Source: Epiperipatus broadwayi
Lineage: Eukaryota > Onychophora > Udeonychophora > Euonychophora > Peripatidae
Assembly (NCBI GenBank): GCA_028023455.1
Contig: JAQFVV010000064.1
Span: 250,001 to 314,000 of the forward strand
Length of the DNA stretch: 64,000 bases
Reading direction: 5' to 3'
Shown piece after piece: positions 10,023 to 22,126 of this stretch; position 1 is the stretch's first letter; every line of letters starts with the position of its first letter. The notes under the pieces are model-generated. The model had not been told where the DNA came from, ran no database searches, and saw only the letters and a program-made list of their open reading frames with translations. Both the position numbers and the translations under genes were made by a program.

Positions 10023-12360
10023 ACAATGTGACAGGCTCACCATCCCAGCTCATAAAATACTATGCAGACCATCACCTGCTTTACTGTTCAACCTCTAATT
10101 CTCACTCTTATTTTCTGCCTATCTGGTGCTTTATTCTTCAATGCAATATTTGTGATGCAAAATAATTTTAAAAAATTTCTTATCAACCTACCGTTCTCCT
10201 ACTTTCATAGCCCCACTTGTTGGGAAGCCATTTTAACAGTCAACTGCATATATTAATCATAATGCTTGACAAAAGTAGATCTTTAAAATGGATAAGTAGA
10301 CCACATGGGATAATGTATGTAATACTATGGCTGTCTAGTTGCCATAACACTTGTAGACAGTATTTGACCACTGTCTACTGAATTGAAATTCAAATATGAA
10401 TCAATTATATTTTGGAATTTTATAAACACAATTTGTACATCTTGTGTAGATCTTATCTAAGTTAAAAGTTTCAGTTAAAAGTTTCTCTGATGGCAATTAT
10501 CTCTTAAGTTAGATATATAAATAAACTTTCACTGAAAAAGTATATTTATGAGCGTTAGATGTTAGCTGACCTCAAGCACAAAACTCACTAGTACAGTGAG
10601 AATTATACTTCCCCTATAACTCTTAATGAGCCTTTTTCTACTATATAATGATGTGCCTGATCCAAGCTAGGGTTGGGAGGAAAACCTATCTGATGAATGG
10701 AGTATACAAAATATATACATATTTGAGCACTCTCTTTCTCTCTTTCTAAATCTCTTAAACTTGCTCGTGTATAACTTGCAATTAAATGTATTGAATTCCC
10801 TGTCTTTAAACTGTTATTTCATTAGTTAATTGCTCAAATTTATTTCTTAAACTTAAGGATTGTGTTTAAAAATCTATTGAATACATACATGACTATTCAT
10901 ATCAGGTGTTTTAATTAGTTTTGCGATATATCTTGGCAGGGAAAGCAATAGACAAACAAATGATAAATCAATAGATAATTCCAGTTATAAGTATATAACT
11001 TTTATTATTAAGTTATTAAAACACATTATTCATAAGACAAACAAGAAAAACATATAAATAATTCTCATATCAAAGTATACCCAAAGCAATAACAATAAAC
11101 AAAAATTTTTACTAAATAACACATAAATGTAGATTGAAAAAAAAATTGAGATACAGTTATATGCTACAACTCAAATTACTAATTTAACTGTATATAATTA
11201 CTGAGAGGGTAACGATAGGCAATTATAAGTTTATATTAATATAAAGAGAATCATATTACCATGTGGACACATGGGCATTAATAATGGCACATTCACTTAC
11301 ATATATTTAGAAAGTTCTTTGTTCACAATCCATAAGAAATTGAAATTTTATTTTATTTAAGAGAGATATCTGCTATTGGCAATCTCCAACATTTGTGTCC
11401 ATTTGTAGTATTAATGGCATGTGAAGCAAAATAATAACAGCATCTTCTTTCATTGGAAACTTGTTATCATATTAGATTCAATCCTTTTCCTTTAACTCTA
11501 TGTTATTTAGTGTAGCATTGTGGTGAGGTTCTTAGGTTTTCATGCTGGCAGGTGATAGGTAAAATCAGCTCCATGCTTGTAGCATATGGTGATGCTCTTC
11601 ATGTATCTGATGTTACCCCAATTATTATGAACATTGGCATTTTATAAATTGATTCAGAATACATTTTGTCTGCAAATCAGTTAATTCAAAAACTTTGATT
11701 TCCTTTATAACCACAAAAGCATAGCCATAGGAATTAATATATCAAAAAAAATACGTATAAATTAATATCACTCTTTCCAAAATGTCAGCTGTTCTCTTCT
11801 GCTCAGATGTTCCAATTCAATTAATTAATTTAATTTTCTTTTACCTTTTCCAAAAAAAAGAGCTTATCAGCATTTCGATCTTTTTTTCTGGAATGCTTTT
11901 AACATTTCTTTTTTCTTTTTTATCATTTTTAGAGTTTTCTCGGAATTTTAAGTAAAATATTGTATCAAATACCCAAAAATTGCCTAGAGGCATATACAGC
12001 AAATTCTTTTCATTACCTTCATTAAAGTCAGATATCATCAAAAAAATTGTATATTTGAAACAATCGATAATAAAAAAAAAACATATTTGCATATAACTGT
12101 ATTTCTCAAATTTGTAATAACATATTTAAAAAAAATATATATTTTGAAATAAATAATTATACCTCTTTAATCCCTTTCTTTATCCATTTTGTTTTCTTTT
12201 AAAAAAATTTCAACATTGATTTCCCTTACATATGCATATATCTCACTCCTCATACAATATAGTTAAACATATTGAAGACAATTTAAATATTTATATGTAT
12301 CAAGGATAGTTGATAAGTGCTATTTAATTTTCTTGTAACAGGGTTTTAACCCAGCTACTT
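10023..12360. other. AT-rich intergenic or intronic sequence, nothing recognised
   Basis: I found no protein-family signature, tRNA or structured repeat. The longest open frames (64 and 83 codons) look like chance frames of biased composition. Nothing here resembles the retroelements on either side. Confidence 0.5.
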
Positions 12361-12381
12361 TTATAATATATATATATATAT

Positions 12382-12409
12382 TGTAACGATATATAAATAT
12401 GTCGTTACA
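12382..12409. repeat. 28-bp palindromic element, copy 1
   Basis: It begins TGTAACGA and ends TCGTTACA, an 8-bp terminal inverted repeat around a 12-bp AT core. It is flanked by TA-repeats. A second copy of the same length with one substitution lies at 51219-51246. Confidence 0.7.
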
Positions 12410-12529
12410 TATATATATATAACAAAGCAAAACTCTCCATACAGTAGTGCCTTCTTGTGCCAACAATAGCAATCAATGGATGCCATGGCTTGTACATAAA
12501 ATCCTTATCTAGTGCCTATTCCTCCAATA

Positions 12530-12571
12530 TCCCCATACTAGTTTCTGACTTGTGGCCATCATCAGTGAGGA
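12530..12571 (-). ncRNA. minimal type I hammerhead ribozyme
   Basis: On the minus strand all core parts are present. CTGATGA (12565-12559) is followed by a 4-bp stem II (TGGC / GTCA, loop CACAA), then GAAA, and a 2-bp stem III in the palindrome ACTAGT. The cleavage site is GTA, between 12536 and 12535. Stem I is six pairs (TCCTCA at 12571-12566 with TGGGGA at 12535-12530, one G-U). Stem III is too short for a stable loop in a monomer, but the ACTAGT palindrome would allow a dimeric hammerhead, as known for minimal hammerheads of Penelope elements and retrozymes. The pairing is seen; activity is inferred. Confidence 0.72.
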
Positions 12572-12690
12572 GTTTTGGATCTGAGAGCACTGCTAGTATG
12601 AGATAGTGGTCATGTGATATATATATTGTAAGGAGTTTTGGATCTGAGAGCACTTCTAGTATGAGATAGTGGTCATGTGATATATATATT
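12568..12690. repeat. 63-bp tandem duplication next to LTR
   Basis: Two copies start at 12568 and 12631 (AGGAGTTTTGGATCTG...), each ending GGTCATGTGATATATATATTGTA. The second runs directly into the LTR that starts TGTAATGG at 12690. The unit includes one arm of hammerhead stem I at its start and the GGTCATGTGA word shared with other ribozyme-bearing repeats in the window. Confidence 0.85.
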
Positions 12691-13530
12691 GTAATGGAAA
12701 CCCGGCGATCGAAAGCTTAAACTTCCCTTTTATTTATATATAATGGGGAATTCTTAAAATTCAAGATCGTTCACTTTTTGCTACCGCAAACAGAGAGAAC
12801 ATACGGACATAAATGAGTCTATATCTGTACTTGACCGAACCTGTATGCTATACGGGTATAGCCCCAGGTTATATTTCCCAGTCAACTATCTCCCGACTGC
12901 TGTAAGATTTAACAGAGTTACAGCTCTTGGATATTTATAAATTTTAATGGGATCAAATATACTGCACCACTAGTTTCACGTGTTACTTCAGTACTCAAAA
13001 TGAGTACTAATTATTTCCCAAATGCTCAGATTATGTTAATTTTGGAGTGGTGAAAAATGAGACGAAACAGATTTAAATCAATAATAAATATTTTTAATAG
13101 AATAAATTAACAATAAAAGAAATACTTTAAATCATTAATACTTAATAATAAAACATATTATATGCTATAATGCTATGAGTAAAAATAAAAAAAAAAGATC
13201 CTATAAATGATTGCACATTTATAAATCGTCCTTCCGGATATTTATAAAAAAGTTAAAGAATGTCTTTATCATTCACAGTAAGTGTTTGGCCATTGTCTAA
13301 ATAAAGAGATGTGCACATTGAAATATAAAAATGTAGTATACATATTTACCTAGGTTTTTAAGTCTGAATTTATTTGAAGTCTTGCTGACCGAGTGGAATT
13401 TCTCCACTTCTTTAGCAGGGAACGGTCACTCTTAAGTTACATTTTGGTGTGGGAACTCCTCAGTGTTTAAGGCATCAAGGACAAGGCAAAAACGAATCCT
13501 CTATCTGGTGCTACATCAGCAGTTGTTACA
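12690..13530 (-). repeat. 3' LTR of element 3
   Basis: The first 710 bp or so match 18974-19693. On the plus strand it begins TGTAATGG; TTGTTACA at 13523-13530 is the best candidate for the other end, giving TGTAA...TTACA. That end cannot be confirmed, because the partner LTR is truncated before it. No clear polypurine tract lies beside it, which weakens the exact boundary. It is preceded by TA-repeats. Confidence 0.7.
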
Positions 13531-15205
13531 TCTAGACAGGAATCATTAGAGCACAGAAAGTCTGGATTGGCAAGCGATCACGACAGCCTTAGCCAGCTAT
13601 TCTAGATGAGGTACCAACATTAGAGATCATATCTTGTTAACTATGGCTGCTTATTATCAGAGCAGTGTTTCCACCACCCTCTCGACAAGAAGTCTCCAAC
13701 TCTAATCACTATACTCATATTTTTAATTAAAAAATTCCACAGTCCTTTGTCCTTTTGATCCTTTGTTTTCACTTTTATTCACACTTTTTTTTTCTTACTA
13801 TGCCTTCAGCCATTTCTATAGATTTACTTTTATATAATTTCATAGCACTATGTACATTTATTTATTTATTTATTTTTTAATTACACAGATTTTTAATAAA
13901 ATGTTTTTTTTTATTTTTGACATTACTGACAAGCATAAATTACTGCTGTCTTTATCATACTTCATACACACATTTTGTTTTATCATCAAATGTGTACTTT
14001 TATGACCCAGATCCTTATCTTTCGGTCATGTTTTAAATTTCTATTTTATTCTTATTTAAACTTTTCAAACTTTACTTTTCTTATACATTATATTTCAATT
14101 TGTCTTTCATTTAGATTTCTTTATTACTATTAATTTTCTAATGCACAATTTCAATATTTCTAACTTATTTTTCATTTCACAAAATCTTAACTTTGGAGGG
14201 TAAAAGATAAAAATCTTTTTGATTCTAATTCCCTCTCTTTTCTTAATTAAAACATTTCTTTGTTTATAATTTTTTTAACTTATTTTTTAGTATTCCAAAT
14301 GCAATATTTAATATTCTTTAAATGTTAAATATCGCAGTATGTGTGATCATCACATTACACTGTTCCCCTCCTTTAAAATTTTTAATTTAATGCATCAAAA
14401 GCTAGCTGCTCCTAACTACTGTTAGAACCATCTCATATCTATGCACTCCTATGATTTAGTGATGAGATTATTCCTAGAGAGGTGACCAGGCAAATTACAT
14501 CCCTACTCTGATGACCCAACCAGTATTACTAAACCGATTTAATCTTGCTATACACAACACATGAGTTTTATTTCTGCCTCCTACTTCTATATATAGGTTC
14601 AAATCCTCAGGATACCTCTGTGACTTGATTAAACCTGTTCATACCCCACATTTCACAAACTAAAACCCTCTGAGTGACAACACTGATCACTATCTCGAGC
14701 TGGGTTGGGAGATTGGCATCTTTTTATCCAGCTCATCCATGAGCTCAGAATATTTTACTGATAGCTCGTATTTTTATAGAGGGGTTCTTTTCCCATACAT
14801 TGGTTACTAATCCATTGACTCATGATATTTGTCAAATATCTAACTGGAAATCTTAATCCAGTGAGTCATTATGAGATGGGATCTCTGTCTCTATCTTCTT
14901 TATCTAATAAGATCTGGTGACCACAGAACACCCATGAATGCATAACAGAGAAGGCTCACCATATACTGCTAAGATCCATCTACAAATATCTATACCTACA
15001 CACCTTCAGCCTCTGTCTATGATCTCACACTACTATCTATCATATGTTTTTATTAGTTTGGATTCTAAAGTCCTTTATACTGTTTGGCCATTTACTGGCT
15101 CATTCTTTAAATTTCCATGATCAATATTTCCTAGTTTCATGTCCATTTTTCATTACTCATGGTCCAATTCCATTTCCAATCTTGTTCCAGTGAATCCATC
15201 CTGTA
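13531..15205. other. interior of element 3 without recognisable coding
   Basis: This 1.7 kb lies between the 3' LTR and the gag-like frames, where pol would be expected. I could not find YVDD-, TDH- or D-D-E-type motifs in any frame. Small chance frames are present. It may be a pol-deleted remnant or unrelated filler of a non-autonomous element. Confidence 0.45.
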
Positions 15206-16588
15206 TTAGTGTTCACACTTAGGTTTTATCTTGTGGTTGTCTTTCTCTATTGACATCGCATCTGCCTCTGGGATACGGATTTTGATCCCCACATTTTCTA
15301 TCCTCTGTCCATCTGTATGGCCACTTTCATTCAGTCTTACATCTACATCATTTATCTTCCTGCCCTCTTGGGTTCCACTCTGTACAATCTCTTCTGTTTT
15401 CCTTCCATCATCCTTTACTAGGATCCCAACCATTTTTAATTTCAAGTGGCTCCTTTGGAGGTGGTCTATATTTCCATCCATTTTTTTTCTGGTCGGCCCT
15501 GGTGGTATCCAATGCACTTAGCAACTTGGCCACATGGTCTACCATCTTCTTCTCTGTACTGATTAGTGTCTGTTCTATCTCTTTTGGAAACCCATGCCTA
15601 TTTATCTGGAGTATTTGCATCTCAGATAATGGGTTTGCAGTCATCATCCATAACTTGGCTACTTGATGGTGGAAGAATGTTGTAAATGATTCCTCCGGTC
15701 TCCCATTTCTCCTGTTTTATCTGATGCAGCATATCTTCTTGGAGTTCCTCACTACAATAACTGGTCCTTAAAGCCTTGTGATACCCTGCAAATGTGGTGG
15801 GTTTCTGGAACAGTGAGTTTCACCAGACTTGAGATTCACCCTGCAAATGACTGCAGGCGACCGCTAACTTGGCCTTCTCATTCATATTACCAAACTTGAA
15901 ATACCATTCCATCCAAGTGCTCCATAGGGCTTTCTCCAGGGTTTCCAGCAAAAACTTGTATTTTTAGAAATTGGTGGAAGCCAACAGGATAATCCATGCA
16001 ATTTCCATTGCTCATATCTGTACATTCTCCAGTGATTCTTGGTCCTATACCCTTTACTTCAGTATTGGCACTATTATTGGCTGTCCTACTTATCCTCTCT
16101 TTAAATTTTGCATCTAACTTTTCTACTGCCTTGACTATCTGATTTATATTCCACTGCATGCTCATCAGCATCCTATTCTCTTCTACTTTTATTACTTCCA
16201 CTTCTTTATCTAACTTTCTTATTCTTCTTTCTGGCTGCCCTATGTCTTCCCTCAGATCAAACTCTGCTAACTCTCTATCTATACTCTCAGCCCTATCTCA
16301 TTTGTCATACACACATGGCTCCATACTCTTTTGTTCATCCCACTTAATTTCTCTGTAATATCCATTTCTTGTGTCCTTAGCCTCTGATTACTGGATGACA
16401 TAATTTCTAATTTCTTCCATGGCTTCAGCAATTCTTTTCTGGTTGTCTATTTCTATCTTTACCCTCCATTCTTCCATCCTTCTCTCTTCTCTGTCCATGT
16501 ATTCTTTCATGAATTGCTGTTGCTCACCCCTCATTTGCCTTAGCATATCCATGATATCATTATAGTCTATTTTATCCTTTACTTCCAT
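15206..16588 (-). pseudogene. gag-like coding region of LTR element 3, frame broken
   Basis: Reading down the minus strand: 16388-16588 is a charged coiled-coil (MDMLRQMRGEQQQFMKEY, then RIAEAMEEIRNYV). 15887-16201 continues with another helix and then a capsid-like start (FLKIQVFAGNPGESPMEHLD), close to the 'F.G.P..SP.EWL' pattern of retrotransposon Gag. 15408-15647 and 15206-15517 carry the basic, Lys-rich tail. Frames change at least three times. A coiled-coil before the capsid is common in Gag of metazoan LTR elements. No zinc knuckle or protease is visible. Gag assignment is inferred from one motif plus context. Confidence 0.6.
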
Positions 16589-17067
16589 CTCCTTATCTTC
16601 ATTCCCTTCTCTTACTTCTTTTCTTGAAGGTCCATTTTAGCTTGGGACCTTGTATGCATAGATGTCAATTTATTCAACCCTTGATCTGTGTTTATTAGTA
16701 TTATTTTACTGAACTCTTCTTGGTAGATTTATATAAAAATTTCTTTCTACTGACTCTTTGCTTTTTACTTTGATTAGCTGTTTAGTTTCTTTGTTATTTG
16801 TCAGTTAGCATTTAGACCACTAGCCAACCCAAACATCCGCTCTATGGTTCACCATTTTGTTTGACTGCCTTAGATTTGTTTGACTGCCTGTCCCACCTTG
16901 ATGATTGTCCTATGTTTTCCCTACTTATCCAACTCTTTCTCACTATACTTCAATTAATGTCACACTCATATATTTTTTAAATCTAACTTAACTACTATAC
17001 TTTATTCCTCTGTTAATGATATATATAAATAAACTCATTTCTATTTGACTGTATTTCCAACAGTACG

Positions 17068-17158
17068 CACTTCTGATATATATTTCTAATATTATGTTTA
17101 TACTTTTCGATCACTTCTGATATATATTTCTAATATTATGTTTATACTTTTCGATCAC
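17068..17158. repeat. 44-bp tandem duplication in element 3 leader
   Basis: The unit starting CACTTCTGATATATATTTC occurs at 17068 and 17112 with almost no difference. It lies between gag and the 5' LTR, in the untranslated leader. Confidence 0.85.
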
Positions 17159-17185
17159 TTTAAGGGTATGGCTGTTTCAAAAAAA

Positions 17186-17680
17186 AAATCATACACATAT
17201 ATATTTCTTTAACGGACTAACCTCCTTCGTTACACACACTATGTTTGTAATTTATATTGTCTCTTTACTATTTTAAAATCATACACATATATTTCCTTCC
17301 ATTTAACAGATATACTTCATTGTACCGGCTCTGTTGGTAATTTATTGATCAAGTTATCCTCATGATTATTTTTAAATCATACGTATATTTTTTCCCCAAC
17401 TTAACTAATATACATTGTTACACTTATTACGTTTTGTAATTTATCGATTACTTTATTGTCTCAAATATTTAAAATCATATGTATATATTTTCTTCAACCT
17501 AACAAGTGCACTTCGTTGCCCACATTACTCTTGTAATTTATTGATAACTTTATAATTAAGGCTATTTTTTTCTTAAAAAGAATCATACACATATATATTT
17601 CATCTTACTATATATGCGACTATTTGTATTGTTTATCATTTATAATATTTTATTTCCAGCTTGACTGAGATATGCTATTA
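17186..17680. repeat. degenerate tandem array, period about 90-108 bp, in element 3 leader
   Basis: The word AAATCATACRTATATATTT recurs at about 17186, 17276, 17374, 17471 and 17579. Each is followed by a C/T-rich stretch, 'CTTCGTTACAC'-like DNA and TTTGTAATTTAT. Five diverged units can be seen. Minisatellites are common in leaders of LTR elements; no function is implied. Confidence 0.7.
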
Positions 17681-18407
17681 TTAACCACACATATATTTTT
17701 TCCCACTTCGCTTAGATATGTGATTATTCTAGAGTCTGACATATATATTTCTTCATTTAACTTAGTTCTGCGACTATTTTAATTATTTAACATTTGTAAT
17801 TACAACCTTACTGAAACTGTTTTATTTTTTTTAACTTAACTACTTTATTTTTCATTACAACAATTACATCTAGATAATCAATTCTTTGTTTCTTACAATT
17901 TGTCTGAATACTTGTCTTAGATTATATATACATCACTAAACACACCGCAGGTGGTAACACTCAAAGCTTTTAATTGGCCGATGCACAAAATAATGTGTCA
18001 ATTTTTCAAAAGTTATTGACCGTTTTTTTAAATATATTCACTTTAGTTTCGTTTTTAAAAAGTATATTAGTAATTTCTCACATTATAAAAATAAACGAAA
18101 GTTTGTTCAAAAATAAATTTTGATTTTTAATTTCAAAAATATTTGTTACGGTTGACATGAAAAGAAACGTCAATCATCAATTTCACGTTATGATTTTTTT
18201 TTCCCGACTTTGCAATAAATAAATAATTCTTGCTAAAATCTTAACTATTTTTGTAAAATAATATTTATTTTTGACATATTATATGAAAATAATTTGTATT
18301 TCATCAAAAAATATTTTTAAAATGCTCTAAAACATTCGTTTATCATTTTCAAAATAAAACAAAAGCGTTCGTAACTTTTTAATTTTTGGCAGCCATATAA
18401 AAATTTT

Positions 18408-18540
18408 AACAGCCAATAAGATTCAAGAAAAGATGATGAGAAGGTGGAGCTTTTCCATTTTCTTTTGTTTACAAAATTTCAACAGCCAATAAGATTCAAG
18501 AAAAGATGTGAAAAGGCAGTGCTTTGTTTTTGTTTGACAT
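18408..18540. repeat. 73-bp tandem duplication near primer site of element 3
   Basis: AACAGCCAATAAGATTCAAG followed by AAAAGATG occurs at 18408 and 18481. The rest of each unit (a GG-containing stretch, then TTTTCTTTTGTTT-like sequence) is similar. CCAAT inside each unit might act as a promoter element, but this is speculation. Confidence 0.75.
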
Positions 18541-18951
18541 AAATCGTCTTTTTATTGATTTTTTACTTGTAAAATAATTCAATAGATGGCAGTATATTAT
18601 AAAACTTTTTGTGTTCTAAAAAATGACGTCAAAACCATCATCGTAGTACAAAAATTAAGCAATTTACAGTGATGTCAAACTTCCTCGATTAAAAACGAGT
18701 CAGTCAGTCAAAAGGTTAATAAAAAATAAATCCCCCCTCTTTCTATCCTTCATACACATTTGATGTTGAAACACATATATAAAGTATTTTAAAGTGAAAA
18801 AATTTTTCCCCTTCATCTTCGCTTCTCACCACTCTAACTTACGACGCTAATTTCATATATTTTGAAAACACATATAAATACTTTTTAGAAAATAATTTTG
18901 TTATCTTATAAAATTAATTCAACACGTGATCACTCATTCACAGCAATAGAA

Positions 18952-18969
18952 ATCCTGGACTGGCCCCCA
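18952..18969 (-). promoter_or_regulatory. primer binding site resembling the tRNA-Pro complement
   Basis: Four bases inside the 5' LTR the minus strand reads TGGGGGCCAGTCCAGGAT. The well-known tRNA-Pro primer site of gammaretroviruses is TGGGGGCTCGTCCGGGAT; 15 of 18 positions agree. Position, orientation and the leading TGG all fit a minus-strand primer site. The mismatches could be decay or the host's own tRNA-Pro sequence. Confidence 0.7.
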
Positions 18970-18973
18970 AAAT

Positions 18974-19693
18974 TGTAACGGAAACCTGGTGATCGAAAGC
19001 TTAAACTTCCCTTTTATTTATATATAATGGGGAATTCTTAAAATTCAAGATCGTCCACTTTCCACTATCACAAGTAGAGAGAACATACGGACATAAATGA
19101 GTCTATATCCGTACTTGACCGAACCTGTATGCTATATGGGTATAGCCCCAGGTTATATTTCCCGGTCAACTATCTCCCTACTGCTGTAAGATTTAACAGA
19201 GTTACAGTGCTTGGACATTTATAAATTTTAATGGGATCAAATATACTGCACCACTAGTTTCACATGTTACTTCAGTACTCAAAATGAGTACTAATTATTT
19301 GCCAAATCCTCAGATTATGTTAATTTTGGAGTGGTGAAGAACTAGATGAAACAGATTTAAATCAACAATAAATATATTTAATAGAATAAATTACCAATAA
19401 AAGAAATACTTTAAATCATTAACACTTAATAATAAAACAGATTATATGCTATAATGCTATGAGTAAAAATAAAAGAAAAAGATCCTATAAATGCTTGTAC
19501 ATTTATAAATCATCCTTCTGGGTATTTATTAAAAAGTTAAAGAATGTCTTTATCATTCACAGTAAGCATTTGGCCATTGTCTAAATAAAGAGATGTGCAC
19601 ATTGAAATATAAAAATGTAGTATACATATTTACCTAGGTTTTTAAGTCTCTGAATTTATTTGAAGTCTTGCTGACCACCACATGGAATTTCTC
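18974..19693 (-). repeat. 5' LTR of element 3, truncated at hAT junction
   Basis: It aligns with 12690-13407 with scattered differences, beginning TGTAACGG and ending at GGAATTTCTC. After the hAT-type element (22323 onward) the sequence does not resume the LTR, so the last 120 bp or so are missing and not merely interrupted. Confidence 0.85.
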
Positions 19694-19911
19694 CAGGGGT
19701 CCCCAACCTTTTTGCACTTAAGAGCACATTCTATAGTACTGGTCAGGTGGTGGGCACCATTTATTTTTTTCAACCAGATGGCAGGCACAATTTATTTTTT
19801 CAATGTAAATTTATAGTTGGATATTGTTAATAATACACAAAATGTACAAAAAAATATTTATTTCAAAAATAAAATTTTAACATATAATTAATGTTTATAT
19901 TTTTACACTGT

Positions 19912-21907
19912 GAATGATTACATCTCGCATCAGGAGGTCTTGCTTGAAATAAAGAGATTAAAGTTGCAAACAGTATTAGCAAATGACGAAATCCCAGCAT
20001 CAGTGTATAAGCAAATTGGTTATCTTCTGATTGGCCCTTTATTAAAATTTTATAATCAAATGTGCTCAGAGATTTTTGATTGGCCATATATTAACAACAG
20101 AATAATCTTCAGCATTAAAAAAGAAAATAATATGAAAATGCCCCACTTTGAAGAACTAAGAAATATAATAATTGAGGATATTGATGCTAAAATCATTGCT
20201 AGAATATTACAAAAAAAATTATTTAGAAATGTCAGTAACAAGATATCAACGGCGCATCATGCAGTAAAGGGCGAGAGAGCAGTAAATGCAGCTATTAAAA
20301 TCCAAGAAGCTATTAAGCATGCCAGGACGCATAATCTAACACAGTATTTCACATTGCAAATTGATTTTAAATCTGCCTTTGACCTCGTGAACTGGTCTTA
20401 TCTATTTAATACCCTAAAGGAGCTTATAGCGATGATCCATTCTTATTGAATGCAATAAAAAATTACATTATGAATAATAGAATTTCTTATAAAAATTTCA
20501 TGAGAAGATCAGAGTTTTTTGCCACAGATAAAGGAATTCCGCAAGGATCACCTTTGGCAGCACTGTTGTTTGCAATTTATGTAGATCCCATGATAAAAGA
20601 AATAGAGACACTAATAAATGGAATTTATCTGCCCCAATTGGGAGTTTCAGTAAAGGTCACGGCATTTATAGATGATATTGTAATAATTTTTGAAAACTGT
20701 TATAATATTGATGTTGTAATGAATATAATCAGAAAACTTCAGCAGGCAACTGGAGCATTAATTCAAGTAAATAAATCAGCAGCTTGGCAATTGGCAACAG
20801 GAAAAAGAATTCCCAATGAGTTTGTAGCCCTACCTAAGTCCTTCCTTGACCTTCCATTATATTTACCAAAAACTAAGATGAATGGGCTATTAAACAAATT
20901 AGTCACAAGGAAAATTGAGGAAAGAATTAATGGTTTTATGCCTTTTAAACTCTATGAAATAACTAAAACCAAAATATTTAATGCAATTGCAATGGGAGTG
21001 CTAGGATATTATGGCCCATGGTTAAAATTATATAATAAATCAAACCTAAAGATTATACAGATGGCAAAAAAATTCATATGAGGAAAGAAAACTTATCTTC
21101 TCTCTACCTCACTTTTACAGCTTCCAATAAATAAGGGTAGTCTCAATTTAATTGACCCAAAAGCTTATGTTCAATTTGTGACTGCTAAATCTTATATGAA
21201 TGTAGCCAAGGATCAGTCATTTAATCTCCCAAATGGTGACATATTTATTATTAATGGATTGGGAGCTGAAAAAAGATCGTATCTTACTGACATGTTGATG
21301 GCATATAAAGATTTGCGAGATGAACTTAATGTAACCACCCTAGATGGTATTAGATATAAAGATTTAAAAAAAAGCAAATTACCAAAATAAAAATAATTGG
21401 TTGAGTTGTTCAATGAAAAATGTATTAAAAAAATTTCACTCAATATATATACCTCAGACATCAATGAGATTTATTTTTAAGTTAATCAATGGGATTCTAC
21501 CTACAACTACCTATATTAATAAAAGACTGGGGTTGAGTTTGAATGAAACCTGCATTATGTGTAAGAGGCACAATGAAACTTTTATGCACTTATTTGAAGA
21601 ATGCTACGCCTTTAGAGAAATTAGAATGAAGGTCTTTCACAGGCCTATAATAAATCTCAAATATCTTATGAAAAAATATGTTATAAACTTTAACCCGCAC
21701 AATGCGAATGTAATGATCCATACATTGAAATCATTGTGGGCAATAAGATGTTCACTTTTATATGATAATAAGAAATTCAATTGGTTAAAAAAAATGGATA
21801 GAGATTGGGAGAACTACTTCAACTTATGCCTAAAATATTGGCCCCAAAAAATCTTCCAACATGTATGGGGAGGAATTGCTCTCTCCAGATGTGAAATCTG
21901 GGAGTAA
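19912..21907 (+). pseudogene. LINE reverse transcriptase and C-terminal region, three frame breaks
   Basis: Segment 1 (to 20449) has the RT fingers and motif A, FTLQIDFKSAFDLVNW. Segment 2 (20446-21390) has motif B, KGIPQGSPLAALLF, and motif C, TAFIDDIVII (normally F-A-D-D; both Asp are kept), then thumb and a TGA at 21079-21081 just after KKFI, where the family has Trp. Segment 3 (21401-21907) ends in CIMC...H....C at about residues 47-64, the zf-RVT-like cluster of L1/Tx1-type ORF2. RT would prime at a nicked target from the RNA 3' end. Two frameshifts and the stop make it inactive. Confidence 0.9.
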
Positions 21908-22126
21908 AACATAAAATAAAGAAGGGTAATATTGTTAAAGAAAAAGGGTCTAAATCGTAAACAATGAACAGGTAACAGGAGAATTAAGTGAACGTGTTGC
22001 AATGTGTATAATGGACAAGTGAAGGATAATACTGTTCTTTTTTTTTGTCTGTACTAAAAATTGATCTTGTAATTATGTAAATATGTTGTGATTTAATAAA
22101 GTGTGTTACTTAAAATAAAATAAAAA
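19912..22126 (+). mobile_element. 5'-truncated LINE (L1/Tx1-like) inserted in the hAT element
   Basis: The coding part runs on the plus strand through RT to a C-terminal zinc-knuckle-like region, then a short 3' UTR with AATAAA near 22095 and an A-rich tail (TAAAATAAAATAAAAA). A 15-bp direct repeat, ATATTTTTACACTGT, flanks it at 19897-19911 and 22127-22141. That is the target-site duplication, and it fixes both ends. The 5' part (ORF1, endonuclease and start of RT) is missing, as usual for LINE copies. Confidence 0.92.

Larger units (their letters stand above)
12690..19693 (-). mobile_element. LTR retroelement 3, gag-like coding but no pol seen
   Basis: A direct repeat (12690 onward and 18974 onward, over 700 bp) flanks about 5.4 kb that contains gag-like frames on the minus strand and a tRNA-Pro-type primer binding site next to the right LTR. 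No RT, RNase H or integrase motif could be found between 13530 and 15200, where pol should lie. It is therefore either a non-autonomous element with gag or an internally deleted one. Its right LTR is cut at 19693, where a hAT-type element begins. Confidence 0.8.

Noticed and set aside
15231-15521. 96-codon plus-strand Ser/Phe/Pro frame
   Set aside because: It is antisense to the gag-like tail of element 3 on the minus strand.
17186-17680. CRISPR array
   Set aside because: Repeats are diverged, spacers are not unique, the period varies and the genome is eukaryotic.
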